A DNA stretch of 64,000 bases from positions 1 through 64,000 of the forward strand of contig JAOPGA020000155.1 of assembly GCA_026419775.2 (NCBI GenBank), read 5' to 3'. Below, one piece after another: positions 23,143-31,838 of the stretch (position 1 is the first letter of the stretch; every line of letters starts with the position of its first letter). A model generated the notes under the pieces. It worked only from the letters and a program-made list of their open reading frames with translations, had not been told where the DNA came from and made no database searches. A program made the translations under genes and the position numbers. This stretch comes from Acrasis kona (lineage: Eukaryota; Heterolobosea; Eutetramitea; Acrasida; Acrasidae).

Positions 23143-24177
23143 ATGTATCAATCGAAACCCCAACAGGTGTATAGGAACAACAGCGTTATGGTCAAGACCA
23201 CTAGTTGCTGTGACTCAAGCATGAGGATAATAAAACGAAAGAGCCCTGGGTCCAGTGGAGTCGCAGGACATGTCAACAACTTTGAGGATGAGATTGGGAC
23301 TGGACCAGCATATATTGATGTTAGAGACGCAGTCTGTGTCAAAGTCATTAGGGACGCACTTGAAAACTTTGCTTACAGTAGCAAACCCAATCCCATACCA
23401 CTATATGATGCTATAATGGAGTTTAAGGCTCTGCCCACAGGAATTAAAGTTGTAGCTCAAAGCATAGTTCAGCTACACCTGAAAGGTGATATGTGTGATG
23501 GTAAAATCACGTTGACTATGGTGAATGACATTATATCCGCCATCGATGATTGTCCCTTCAGTATTCCATTAACTTTATTCGACAAAGTATTAAACGAGTG
23601 TGTGCTTGACATGAGCGAGTCGCTTGAAAAGTTTCTTCAGTCTTCTGAATTTGATCCATGCATGAGATTTTTAATAAACTCTCAAATGAGCCCCGTAACT
23701 AGCACAGCTATGGATACTTCCACAGATGATTCCGAGCACGATCTAGATAAGAATCTTGGAGTGCTGTATGACCCAAACATTATCGTAACCAACGATAAAG
23801 ATTTCGACCGTCTCATAAATGACATTAATGACGTTGACATGTGGAAGTCGGTTTACAAAAGTTCGGAGAGAACGGTCAGCGTGAGCCAAAATGTGTTTTT
23901 CAACGAAGGAAGAAAAAATGGTCTGAAGAAGATGATGGAGACTGGAATCATTCCGTTTAACGTGGACGAAGTTTTTCATGCTTATGTCGACAAGGACTAC
24001 ATTAAAAAAATAGAAAGCGAGATTAGCAGAATTACAGAGATTGACTACCAAGAAACACACTCACATGCCATGACAGTCCTGAGGTTCGAGTACAAGTTGC
24101 CGTTCTTCTTGAGGAATCGTGACTTTTGTCTAATACACATTCTTCGTTTAACGATATTTTTGCTCCTCAAATTATAG
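23143..24177 (+). CDS. RGS domain plus truncated START domain
   Basis: 344 residues in one frame from ATG 23143. Residues 55-190 fit an RGS (regulator of G-protein signalling) domain: a helical bundle with VIRDALENFAYSSK..., FKALPTGIKVVAQSIVQLHL and a C-terminal helix MSESLEKFLQSSEFDPCMRFL. From about 230 a START lipid-binding domain begins (WKSVYKSSERTVSVSQNV; DVEVFHAYV-like VDEVFHAYVDK; RFEYKLPFFLRNRDF). START domains normally run about 200 residues. This one stops roughly 15 residues after the RNRDF motif, with a hydrophobic tail HILRLTIFLLLKL of different character. RGS-START fusions occur in amoebae; this copy looks 3'-truncated. Confidence 0.6.
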   Translation: MYQSKPQQVYRNNSVMVKTTSCCDSSMRIIKRKSPGSSGVAGHVNNFEDEIGTGPAYIDVRDAVCVKVIRDALENFAYSSKPNPIPLYDAIMEFKALPTGIKVVAQSIVQLHLKGDMCDGKITLTMVNDIISAIDDCPFSIPLTLFDKVLNECVLDMSESLEKFLQSSEFDPCMRFLINSQMSPVTSTAMDTSTDDSEHDLDKNLGVLYDPNIIVTNDKDFDRLINDINDVDMWKSVYKSSERTVSVSQNVFFNEGRKNGLKKMMETGIIPFNVDEVFHAYVDKDYIKKIESEISRITEIDYQETHSHAMTVLRFEYKLPFFLRNRDFCLIHILRLTIFLLLKL

Positions 24178-24255
24178 GCTTCTATCCAACTCTTTCTCAC
24201 TTTCATCAGAGATTATTTCCAGTCATTATTAATACATCACTCAGCAGTCAACAAA

Positions 24256-27200
24256 CTAATTTTTATTATTATTAATAATCTTTCCCAAAAACTCAACACC
24301 AATCCAAGCAAAACTAAACAAGCGTCTCTTGTTGTTCTTTTTCTTCTCAGGACTGTACACCACTTTATACCAAGCACACGCCTTTGCATACTTTTGCTCC
24401 TCCGTCAAATCACCTTGGTTAAATTTATCCAAGTAATCTAAATAAAGAGTTTTATACATTGAAGTAACCTTCTCAACAACTTGATAATCGTTGCTGCTGC
24501 TAGGGTATGTAAAGTGAAGTATGTTACCAGTAACAACTTCACTTTCATAATCAATACCGTACTGATTCATGATGCTTTGTAAACTCGAGTTGTAGTCCGA
24601 CAAGAATTCTTTTGCTTCATCCATAAATTCTCCAGTACCAGAATACTTCAAGAACAATGGGTTGCCCACAATTCTAGATTGAGACTGAGATTCTTCATGG
24701 GATCTCGCGTATTTTTCATACTCTCCTCTGACTTGCCTGAAAAGCACGCCAATAATTTGATTACTTTCGTACATTTTTTTTGTTTGATTTTCCATAAAGT
24801 CAGGATACTTTTCTGCTCTCAAATCTTTAGTCATCTTTGCAGGAATGCCAGACTTTTCGTAGCTAACTGCAACTTGATGTAAATCTGCTAGTTGTACACA
24901 TTTAGGGTGGAGTGCTTTGTGCTCATCGGCCAGAGCCAACCAATTTTGTGCAACAACGCCAAGAACGTCATTGGTGATGTAGTCGACGAAAAATTTCTTT
25001 ACACTTTTTAAATCTACTTGACTTGTGAGTCCAAAGTCAAAGGGTGCAAATTTCAATAAATTAATCATACTGAACGGATCCAGCGAACTACTACTGGTTT
25101 TGTTGGACTCCATTGGGGATGCTGTGTGCGTTGGGAAGATACGCTCGTCCCAAGTGACCCAGTAGATATCACCATCCAAATCACCATTGGAGCATTTCGT
25201 TTGTATTGGTCTTTCTCCTTTAATAGGGAAAACGATACAATTGGTGTGGTGACGCAAGAGAGAATTATCGACAGCTTTTAGGAATCGTATATCGCCAGGA
25301 TGTAGGCAAGGACTCTTTGTAACAATGACAGGACCCACATATGGTTCTTTATTATTGCTGCTTGGGCATACGTAAACCTCATCTTCACCAAGCGTGTTGG
25401 TGTGATCAAAAGTACCTATTAGACTAGCACCTTTTTCTACGAGTATTCTTGATCTCTTTTTCAACTCTTTGAGTTGCTTTACGCGTAGAGTGTGCAACAA
25501 AGCAGACAAGAATGGTTCATCGACTGGAACATGATTCACCAGCATTCTATAAATAAAAGAACTACACGTTTGTTTGGAGATTTTAAGTGCATTTTCATGG
25601 TTACTGGTGATATTCAAGACCTTACAAAGAAATTCGTTTTGTAATGCCTGGAAGGAATCGTCGTCAGCACCAAGAGAAGATAACAATGTAATAATTTGAC
25701 GATTAAGATAGCTCGGAGAGAATTGACTATATTTTAGAATCTCAAGGTGTGTACTGGGAGAAACGAATTTTTTCATACTTTTGCTAAAATGCACGCTTCT
25801 TCCCTGAAGGCTAGAGTCTAAGGTCAAAGTACCCTTACACCCACCACACCTTATTTGGACTACACTCACATCTTGAGGTGCACCTCTGATAGAGACGATG
25901 TCGTCAAAGATTTCTTTCGACGCTGTTCCTGCACCATCTGTGTACAAATAAGCACCGTCGGCAGTCTTGAGGTCATCAACTTCAATCATTTCTTCTTTTT
26001 TGAGCTCGACGGCTGTAGTCGAGTCGGAGAAGCACTGGGCCATTCGGGCGTAATATTTTGCCCCCGAGGTCATGTTTTCGAAATTTCCCATCTTTTCACG
26101 AATCATATCCGCGGTGACATGTTCATTGTTTGAGAAGAAGTAACAGGAATTCTCCTTCAGCTGACTTCCAGACCCTGCCAGGAACGTGAAGGTTTTTCCA
26201 CATAAAGAGAATCCATCTTGTAATATTGTTGATATGCGATCCGTCACTCCTTCAATGGTCCATTCTTGTTGTGTTAATTTTTTGAGGTTTTCATCGCAGA
26301 ATGTGACTCTGAGAAATTCATGCTTGTACTCGTCAAACTCTCGCAGAACGCGGTTTGATGGGACGATTTCATCGAAAAAACAAATTGTCCTGGTTGGAGT
26401 GATGGCGACCTTTTTTATCTCAATGCACCCAGTTGGAACTGCATGTAGGTTCCTCTTGCCGTACTTTTTCACTATTTTTTCGAGTTCATCAACGGACAAG
26501 GCAATACTTTTATTGAGTTTACAAATGTAAGTTGCCAGATTTTTGAACTGTCTAGCATTTAATTTATTAATATATTCTACAACTTCCTCACTTAAAGAAG
26601 AGCTGTTTAGTAGTCCTTTATGAACTGCACACATGAGTTTAAATTGTCTGTTGAATGGCAAGCTGGACAAGTCATAGGGAATTGCTCTAAGATAATTTAG
26701 ATCATTAGGTTTGAAAGATTTAATTTCAACACTCAGTCTCCTGATAGCATCATCAAAATCATCATTTAGCTCCACCATATAAGCTGAGTAATTACCAAAT
26801 TCAATATCCTGAACATCAAGTTCACATACTTGCTCTTGATCATCTTCAGTACCAGAGTAAGCAGTGCCTGTATTACGACAAGGAACCCGAACAATTCTCC
26901 CTACATGTCTACTTTTAACAATAAAGAATTCTCCTTCCATAAAATACTGTTCCACTTCATTAAAAGGAATGTGTATACGATAGATACATGTACCATCATC
27001 ATCGATAGTGATTGTTATTCTCTTCTTGAAATAGTTGAAAGAAATCAAAGAGGCACCTATTGCGCAGTCATGATAAATACTATTTTCTAGCAAATTGCAA
27101 AAACAAATAGTGGTGGCCTTCAAGGAATGAATGTCTCCGAAGGTTTGAGATTGATTGGACTTTAGATAGACAGGACGACCACGTATGGCTATTGGAGATT

Positions 27201-27375
27201 GGTTCACGAGACTTGAAGCATCTTCAACTCTTGAAAACTTGAGTACTGCCTTTCCTCCCTTCATCATCTTACAATTGGTGACTTGTGCTCCTCTCTCATT
27301 AAAAAACCTCACCAACTCTAATTGTGTAGTGCAATAATTTAGATTCCTAAGGAACACCTCTGATGTCTGTTCCAT
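24256..27375 (-). CDS. RNA-dependent RNA polymerase of the RNAi type (RDRP) with N-terminal RRM
   Basis: 1039 residues in one uninterrupted exon. Residues 5-75 form an RNA-recognition motif (EVFLRNLNYCTTQLELVRFF; GKAVLKFSRVEDASSLV). The eukaryotic RDRP core follows, with the catalytic loop GDLDGDIYWVTWDE about residue 745, in which the three aspartates coordinate metal. It is preceded by GPVIVTKSPCLHPGDIRFL, also family-specific. Such enzymes copy RNA into double-stranded RNA that feeds Dicer and amplifies small RNAs. No Dicer or Argonaute is in this window. Absence of introns in a 3.1-kb gene contrasts with the neighbours. Confidence 0.95.
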   Translation of the reverse strand: MEQTSEVFLRNLNYCTTQLELVRFFNERGAQVTNCKMMKGGKAVLKFSRVEDASSLVNQSPIAIRGRPVYLKSNQSQTFGDIHSLKATTICFCNLLENSIYHDCAIGASLISFNYFKKRITITIDDDGTCIYRIHIPFNEVEQYFMEGEFFIVKSRHVGRIVRVPCRNTGTAYSGTEDDQEQVCELDVQDIEFGNYSAYMVELNDDFDDAIRRLSVEIKSFKPNDLNYLRAIPYDLSSLPFNRQFKLMCAVHKGLLNSSSLSEEVVEYINKLNARQFKNLATYICKLNKSIALSVDELEKIVKKYGKRNLHAVPTGCIEIKKVAITPTRTICFFDEIVPSNRVLREFDEYKHEFLRVTFCDENLKKLTQQEWTIEGVTDRISTILQDGFSLCGKTFTFLAGSGSQLKENSCYFFSNNEHVTADMIREKMGNFENMTSGAKYYARMAQCFSDSTTAVELKKEEMIEVDDLKTADGAYLYTDGAGTASKEIFDDIVSIRGAPQDVSVVQIRCGGCKGTLTLDSSLQGRSVHFSKSMKKFVSPSTHLEILKYSQFSPSYLNRQIITLLSSLGADDDSFQALQNEFLCKVLNITSNHENALKISKQTCSSFIYRMLVNHVPVDEPFLSALLHTLRVKQLKELKKRSRILVEKGASLIGTFDHTNTLGEDEVYVCPSSNNKEPYVGPVIVTKSPCLHPGDIRFLKAVDNSLLRHHTNCIVFPIKGERPIQTKCSNGDLDGDIYWVTWDERIFPTHTASPMESNKTSSSSLDPFSMINLLKFAPFDFGLTSQVDLKSVKKFFVDYITNDVLGVVAQNWLALADEHKALHPKCVQLADLHQVAVSYEKSGIPAKMTKDLRAEKYPDFMENQTKKMYESNQIIGVLFRQVRGEYEKYARSHEESQSQSRIVGNPLFLKYSGTGEFMDEAKEFLSDYNSSLQSIMNQYGIDYESEVVTGNILHFTYPSSSNDYQVVEKVTSMYKTLYLDYLDKFNQGDLTEEQKYAKACAWYKVVYSPEKKKNNKRRLFSFAWIGVEFLGKIINNNKN

Positions 27376-27521
27376 TTTATTTATATTTTCACCACATCAA
27401 AGCAAATTACGTGTCCAATTTAAAGGAACACCATTTCGAAGGAAACAGACGCCATTGGATCGCTTTTTACAATGAGCAAAGTTCACGAACCGACGAAGAT
27501 ATACATTAATGTCAATATTAT

Positions 27522-28418
27522 TTATTTAAAATTTCTTTTACGAATAGGACAAAGACGATTCATTTTCTGCTCTAGTGTTAATTTCTTTTCTTTTGGGACT
27601 TTTATTTTCTTCTCTTTCGGCTTCTTCTCCTCTTCGCTCTTTGGCGTAACATTATCACTTTTTGTAGCTCTGTATTTTTTTTTAGTATAAGATTGAATTT
27701 TTTCGGCACCATCCACTTCATCTAATTTCCTCTTTTTCATGTCCTTCTCTACTTGTTCTGCTAATCTACATTTTTTCGCGTACCATTTTCGTTGACATTG
27801 TTCGCCCGATTTTGTTTTTACAATCTTTGCAATGTCTTCCCATTTGGGAACTTGTGCACATGACGCGACTGCATTTTCGAGTAGTTCGATTTCGCTTACT
27901 TTCCATCTTCGTTGATTGACTAATTGTTTGTATCTTCTGACTGCTTCTCTTTGTGCATTGGCTTCAATGTATTTATCAATGTTTTCGGGGGATGTCATTA
28001 GGCTCCACCTGCCGTAACAAGAAAAGGCTGTTCTTGGATGAAGTAGTTTGGAAATTTCATTCCAATCTGATTTTTTAGGAGCCCTTGTTATGTTAATCTT
28101 TTCTACGGCCATCTTTAGTTTCTCGTCCTCCTTGTCCGTCCAGAAGTAATCTGGATTTTTCAACACCAAATCGCCGTACCACTTTCTTCTACATTGTCTT
28201 GATGTTTTGGTTACTACGGCATTGGATATGGTTCTCCATTGGTAGGGGTATTTGTCGGCTATTTTGTACAGTTTTTCTTGCTCTTCCTCGGTCCAGGGCG
28301 CATCGAGGCTTGTGTCTATTGGTTGTTTGTTTCCAAATTTTGGTTGCTCTATTTCATCTTGATCGCTATCGAACGCATCTTCCTCCCTCGGAAATCTTCT
28401 GTTGCTCTGTGTGGACAT
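27522..28418 (-). CDS. Myb/SANT protein with three repeats
   Basis: 298 residues from ATG 28418; the longer frame upstream begins with a TTG. Three Myb-like repeats are visible: APWTEEEQEKLYKIADKYPYQW...RQCRRKWY (about 48-90), YFWTDKEDEKLKMAVEKI...WNEISKLL (about 97-145) and RRWKVSEIELLENAV...KWEDIAKIV...QCQRKWY (about 175-225). Each has spaced Trp/aromatic residues and a recognition helix. The C-terminal 75 residues are very Lys-rich (KKRKLDEVDG; PKEKKIKVPKEKK) and probably nuclear. A DNA-binding or chromatin role is expected; the target is unknown. Confidence 0.8.
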   Translation of the reverse strand: MSTQSNRRFPREEDAFDSDQDEIEQPKFGNKQPIDTSLDAPWTEEEQEKLYKIADKYPYQWRTISNAVVTKTSRQCRRKWYGDLVLKNPDYFWTDKEDEKLKMAVEKINITRAPKKSDWNEISKLLHPRTAFSCYGRWSLMTSPENIDKYIEANAQREAVRRYKQLVNQRRWKVSEIELLENAVASCAQVPKWEDIAKIVKTKSGEQCQRKWYAKKCRLAEQVEKDMKKRKLDEVDGAEKIQSYTKKKYRATKSDNVTPKSEEEKKPKEKKIKVPKEKKLTLEQKMNRLCPIRKRNFK

Positions 28419-28658
28419 GTTTTCTGTGAACTTCAACTATAGTTCGGTTTTTGGAACAATTTTATTGTAAGCATTATGTCTAATATTGTTATTACAAAAG
28501 AGGTAGTAAAGATGTTGTAAATAACAACAATAATCTATTGGGTCGGAAACGGAATGAGAGTTCCCGGAACGAAATGACAAGTATAAATTGAAGTTCAATA
28601 AGTCTTTTGATACTTGGAACAAAACAAACCAAGTAATCAATTACATACTTTGCCAACG

Positions 28659-29630
28659 ATGTCCGGTAACTCTGCAAACAATGATGCCCATCAACATCAG
28701 GGATCAAGATCCATTGACTCCACTCAACAAATCGCCGGACCATCTAATGGCATATCTAGTAGTGTGTTGTCGATGGTGGACACCACAAGACAAACAGAAC
28801 AGCAACAGCTGCATCAGGCCCAACAACAGGCCCAACAACAAATGCTACACCAGCAACAGCAACAAGCCCAACTACAAGCCCAACAACAACAAGCCCAACA
28901 ACAATTGGCACAGCAACAACTGGCACAACAACAAGCTCAGCAACTACAAGCCCAACAGCCACAACAACCATCTTCTAACGTCAACTTTGACGAGTTTGCG
29001 GCATTTTTATCCGCCTACAATGCTTATCAACAGTATAAGCAGTCCAATTCAGTGCTAGGCACTAGAACTTCCTCTGTAGCATTTCCGGAGGATACCACCT
29101 TGGGAGATCTTCTTCAACCTCCATCCAACGTCCCAAGAATCTTTAATAACGTTGGATGCTCATCTGACCAAGTAGCCCTAAATGCTGAGGCCATTACGAT
29201 AAGATACTCGAGGTTCTACGACATCCAAGATACTCACCGTATGCAAGCACTGGAGATTTTGGATCCAGACCTACCAGAGAGAGCAAAGAAAGGTCCAATT
29301 AAACCATTCTCTGATTCCGTCCACACCACCAACTTCAAGCTGGACATTACAAAGGAACTTCCTTACAACACCACAACCAGCAAACACTATCTGAACGATG
29401 CGAACAAAGCAATATCGTCTATAAAGCATTGTTTCGATCGGCTTCAAGAAATCGGACGTCTCTCCGAATGCGTGTTACAATACTTCGAGTCCACACAAGG
29501 CGAGGTTCCTCTCTTCGAGAATATTGCATACATTGAGTCATGTGCTATCCAAGAGAAGGTGAGGTCATCTCTTATGGCTTTACGCTCACTTAAGTCATCG
29601 GCACCCTTCAACCAAATCATGGAACAATAG
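28659..29630 (+). CDS. Gln/Ala-rich protein of unknown function
   Basis: 323 residues from ATG 28659. Residues 45-110 are a low-complexity Gln/Ala tract encoded by alternating CAA, CAG and GCC/GCA codons, a typical slippage-prone repeat. The C-terminal 200 residues are not repetitive and look helical (ANKAISSIKHCFDRLQEIGRLSECV; SSLMALRSLKSSAPFNQ). No catalytic motif. The stop codon abuts, within about 10 bp, the truncated end of an antisense retroelement Gag. The C-terminal helices are vaguely like structural ORFs of DIRS-type elements, so a mobile-element origin is possible but unproven. Confidence 0.55.
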   Translation: MSGNSANNDAHQHQGSRSIDSTQQIAGPSNGISSSVLSMVDTTRQTEQQQLHQAQQQAQQQMLHQQQQQAQLQAQQQQAQQQLAQQQLAQQQAQQLQAQQPQQPSSNVNFDEFAAFLSAYNAYQQYKQSNSVLGTRTSSVAFPEDTTLGDLLQPPSNVPRIFNNVGCSSDQVALNAEAITIRYSRFYDIQDTHRMQALEILDPDLPERAKKGPIKPFSDSVHTTNFKLDITKELPYNTTTSKHYLNDANKAISSIKHCFDRLQEIGRLSECVLQYFESTQGEVPLFENIAYIESCAIQEKVRSSLMALRSLKSSAPFNQIMEQ

Positions 29631-29636
29631 AATCCA

Positions 29637-30566
29637 CAGTGGTTACATTGAGGCAGAGGTTTCTTCGTGACCTCTGTGACTGTTACGGATGTCGTTGTCC
29701 TAGGTGTATGATGGTTTTGTCTTGTTGGTGTTCTTGATGGTGTGGAGCTGACCTTGAACTTGTATGTTAATGGATCCTCCAATAGAGCCGAAAATTTCAT
29801 GGCTTGTTCTACTGAGGAAAAACGCTCAAAGTCACCGCTAGGAGACGCACGTAAGGCACGGAGTCTGCTCTTGAAACTTTTAGGTAGACGTTCGTAGTAC
29901 ACGTCTGCACAGGTTTGTTCTGTTTGGTCTGGGACCAGTCTACGCTTCTGTTTGAAACGGTTGTTGTAGACTTGCATTGTCTCGTCTACAGATGGTTCGA
30001 TCGACAGGAAATCTTGCAGGTATGCGGTTAGATCCCTCCTCGACTTCGTGTTCCAAAAATTCTTTAACGAAGTCCTTGGGTACGCACTGAAGGAGTACGT
30101 CGAAAGTTTCTTTATTCGTGAGCTTGTTACGAAGAGCCCACACTGAAAAGTCCTCTACAAATTTAGAAACTGCTGTAACTTCGGCTTTGGGTGGGTTTTC
30201 CCAGAACCTGTTCTTCTTCACGTAGTCCGTCGATGTCTTGCCATTGTTCTTGGTTTCCACGAACTCGGNCTTTTCTTTCTTGACCGATGCTAAGTATTGG
30301 TCTCCTTGGTATTCAGCTTTGTCTCTTTCTTTGAGGAATGCTACCAATTGTTTGACCTTTACAATGGTCTTTAATTTTACGACGTCCTTTAGTTCTTCCA
30401 TAACATAGTTGTCCGACAGGAAGCAAAGGTCGAAGGGCGATAATTCTTGATCGTTGAAGAACTTCACTAACTCATCCTCCTCTGGGAATAATTCTTTCCA
30501 GGCGTGCACTGATGTGTGATCTTCGATACTATTCCAAAAGGCATAGAGTGCTAATAGTGTAGCCAT
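29637..30566 (-). pseudogene. broken retroelement Gag-like ORF
   Basis: Starts at ATG 30566. The first frame runs to about 30030 and contains a capsid-like helical domain (SVWALRNKLTNKETFDVLLQ). It must then shift frame at the GAGGAGGGATCTAAC stretch near 30030 to read RDLTAYLQDFLSIEPSVDET and the typical Gag block KRRLVPDQTEQTCADVYYERLP. The second frame ends in QCNHCG, the first half of a CCHC zinc knuckle. The rest of the knuckle is missing and the frame runs antisense into the end of the neighbouring gene. An ambiguous base (N) lies at 30269. No protease, RT or integrase follows, so this is a fragment. Confidence 0.65.
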
Positions 30567-31075
30567 TCTTCTTCTGGTTCAAAACGTAAAAATGTAAAGA
30601 GTTCGGTCTGAGCACTAAAGTAAGAAGTAAAAAAAACACACTTTACTCTCGCGAAAAAGTGCATTATACGTTGCCGGATATTCTTGTTAGAGACACTTAG
30701 AAGGGTCAGTAAACATAAAAAAAAGTGAGTTCTGAGGTTGTATAGTTTTGGGCTAAAGATAGATTGTCTTCTGCAATGAAGCAAGCAAGTCGAACAAAAC
30801 ATTGTCATTAAAGCGTTGGAAGGTGGAAATTTGACATAGGCTATGTTGGTAACTTTAATGGCTCAAGATGTACCAATGCAAGATCTTCTCGCTACGTCGC
30901 ATTTCTTAAAGCAATACCCGTTGCAACACTCAGCAAGCGCACTATTAAAAATGTTAACTCAAGAGTACAACAACGCTATTCGGAGGACATTAAAGACAAT
31001 TGTCACAATTTTTGGTCCAAAAGAATTCGGTTGGTGCCGAAGAAAGAATAAAAGACATCCCTCATCCCCACTATT
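30567..31075. other. 509-bp intergenic stretch upstream of the Gag fragment
   Basis: Short open frames on both strands only, the longest on the plus strand at 30843-31115 (90 residues, no domain recognised). Its Leu-rich helical part may be a remnant of the N-terminal DNA-binding region of the transposase relic that follows. I looked for long terminal repeats and a tRNA primer site next to the Gag start and could not identify any. Confidence 0.4.
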
Positions 31076-31286
31076 TCAGAACATTTTTGCATCCAACGAC
31101 CTAGTTGCATTTTAATTCAAGAGGTTTATTACTCTCGTAAAAAGAAGTGGCACACTATCAAATACCATGTGGTGTAACATTACTGACGGCCGCATCATTG
31201 ACGTCCACGGTCCGTTTCTTGGACATAATCACGACATAACAAAATCTCGGTCATGGATGGACTTAAAAGACATACAGATGCATTGA
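31076..31286 (+). pseudogene. decayed DDE superfamily transposase fragment
   Basis: One plus frame from about 31076 reads EHFCIQRPSCILIQEVYYSR followed by KKKWHTIKYHVV and hits a stop at 31174. The next frame continues CNITDGRIIDVHGPFLGHNH then DITKSRSW. Together these align with the core of DDE_Tnp_4/IS4-type transposases, where a (D)GTE...IQRP element is followed by YYSGKKK.HTIK, then DGRI, then G.HD with a catalytic Asp. The first catalytic Asp and the C-terminal acidic residue are not recognisable. Frameshifted and incomplete, so dead. Confidence 0.6.
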
Positions 31287-31838
31287 GAAATGATCGCAGC
31301 CTACATCCCTTTGCCTTCTATACTTGTGCAATTTTAGCATCCTTAGAGATGCAGTCAGCACCAGTAACGAAGAGATCAACGAATTGTTATTTTAAATGTA
31401 CGCTGAAAGAGTCAATTAAATTTATTTAAGCATATTTAAACAAGAATACTCTGTTTATTCCGATTTAAATCAATTAAACAATTTAAATAGTCAACTCGTG
31501 TTCCTTCATTTAAATTCTACAAGTCTAATGTTTAGTTGCTCCGCGGAAATAATTATAACACTTTACTCTTATTGTACTGATTCGTTATTTACGAGGACTA
31601 ACAAACCCAAAAAAGGTACACGAAGCAGAGAAAACAAATAACCACATCAAAAGCACATTTTTATGAATGTTTAGTGGCAGTTAGATTTTTTTTTAAGATT
31701 TTGTAGTAAAAATGGATTGTGCGCTATGATCTGCGTTTCCCCGAAAAAGACTGTTTTTAGACCCTATCTATAATTTAATAGCCCCGATTATAAATTTGAC
31801 TAGTACATCGCTTTGAAATACATAATTATAAATACAAC
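31287..31838. other. 552-bp AT-rich intergenic stretch
   Basis: No coding-like frame. The sequence has several ATTTAAAT-type AT palindromes around 31420-31520 and a T-rich tract near 31687. Nothing else supported. Confidence 0.5.

Noticed and set aside
28756-28971. Val-rich ORF antisense to the Gln-rich gene
   Set aside because: It is the reverse complement of the CAA/CAG repeat and simply reflects its composition.
30567-30842. Long terminal repeat and tRNA primer site for the Gag fragment
   Set aside because: No direct repeat pair and no TGG-type primer-binding site complementary to a tRNA end could be seen.
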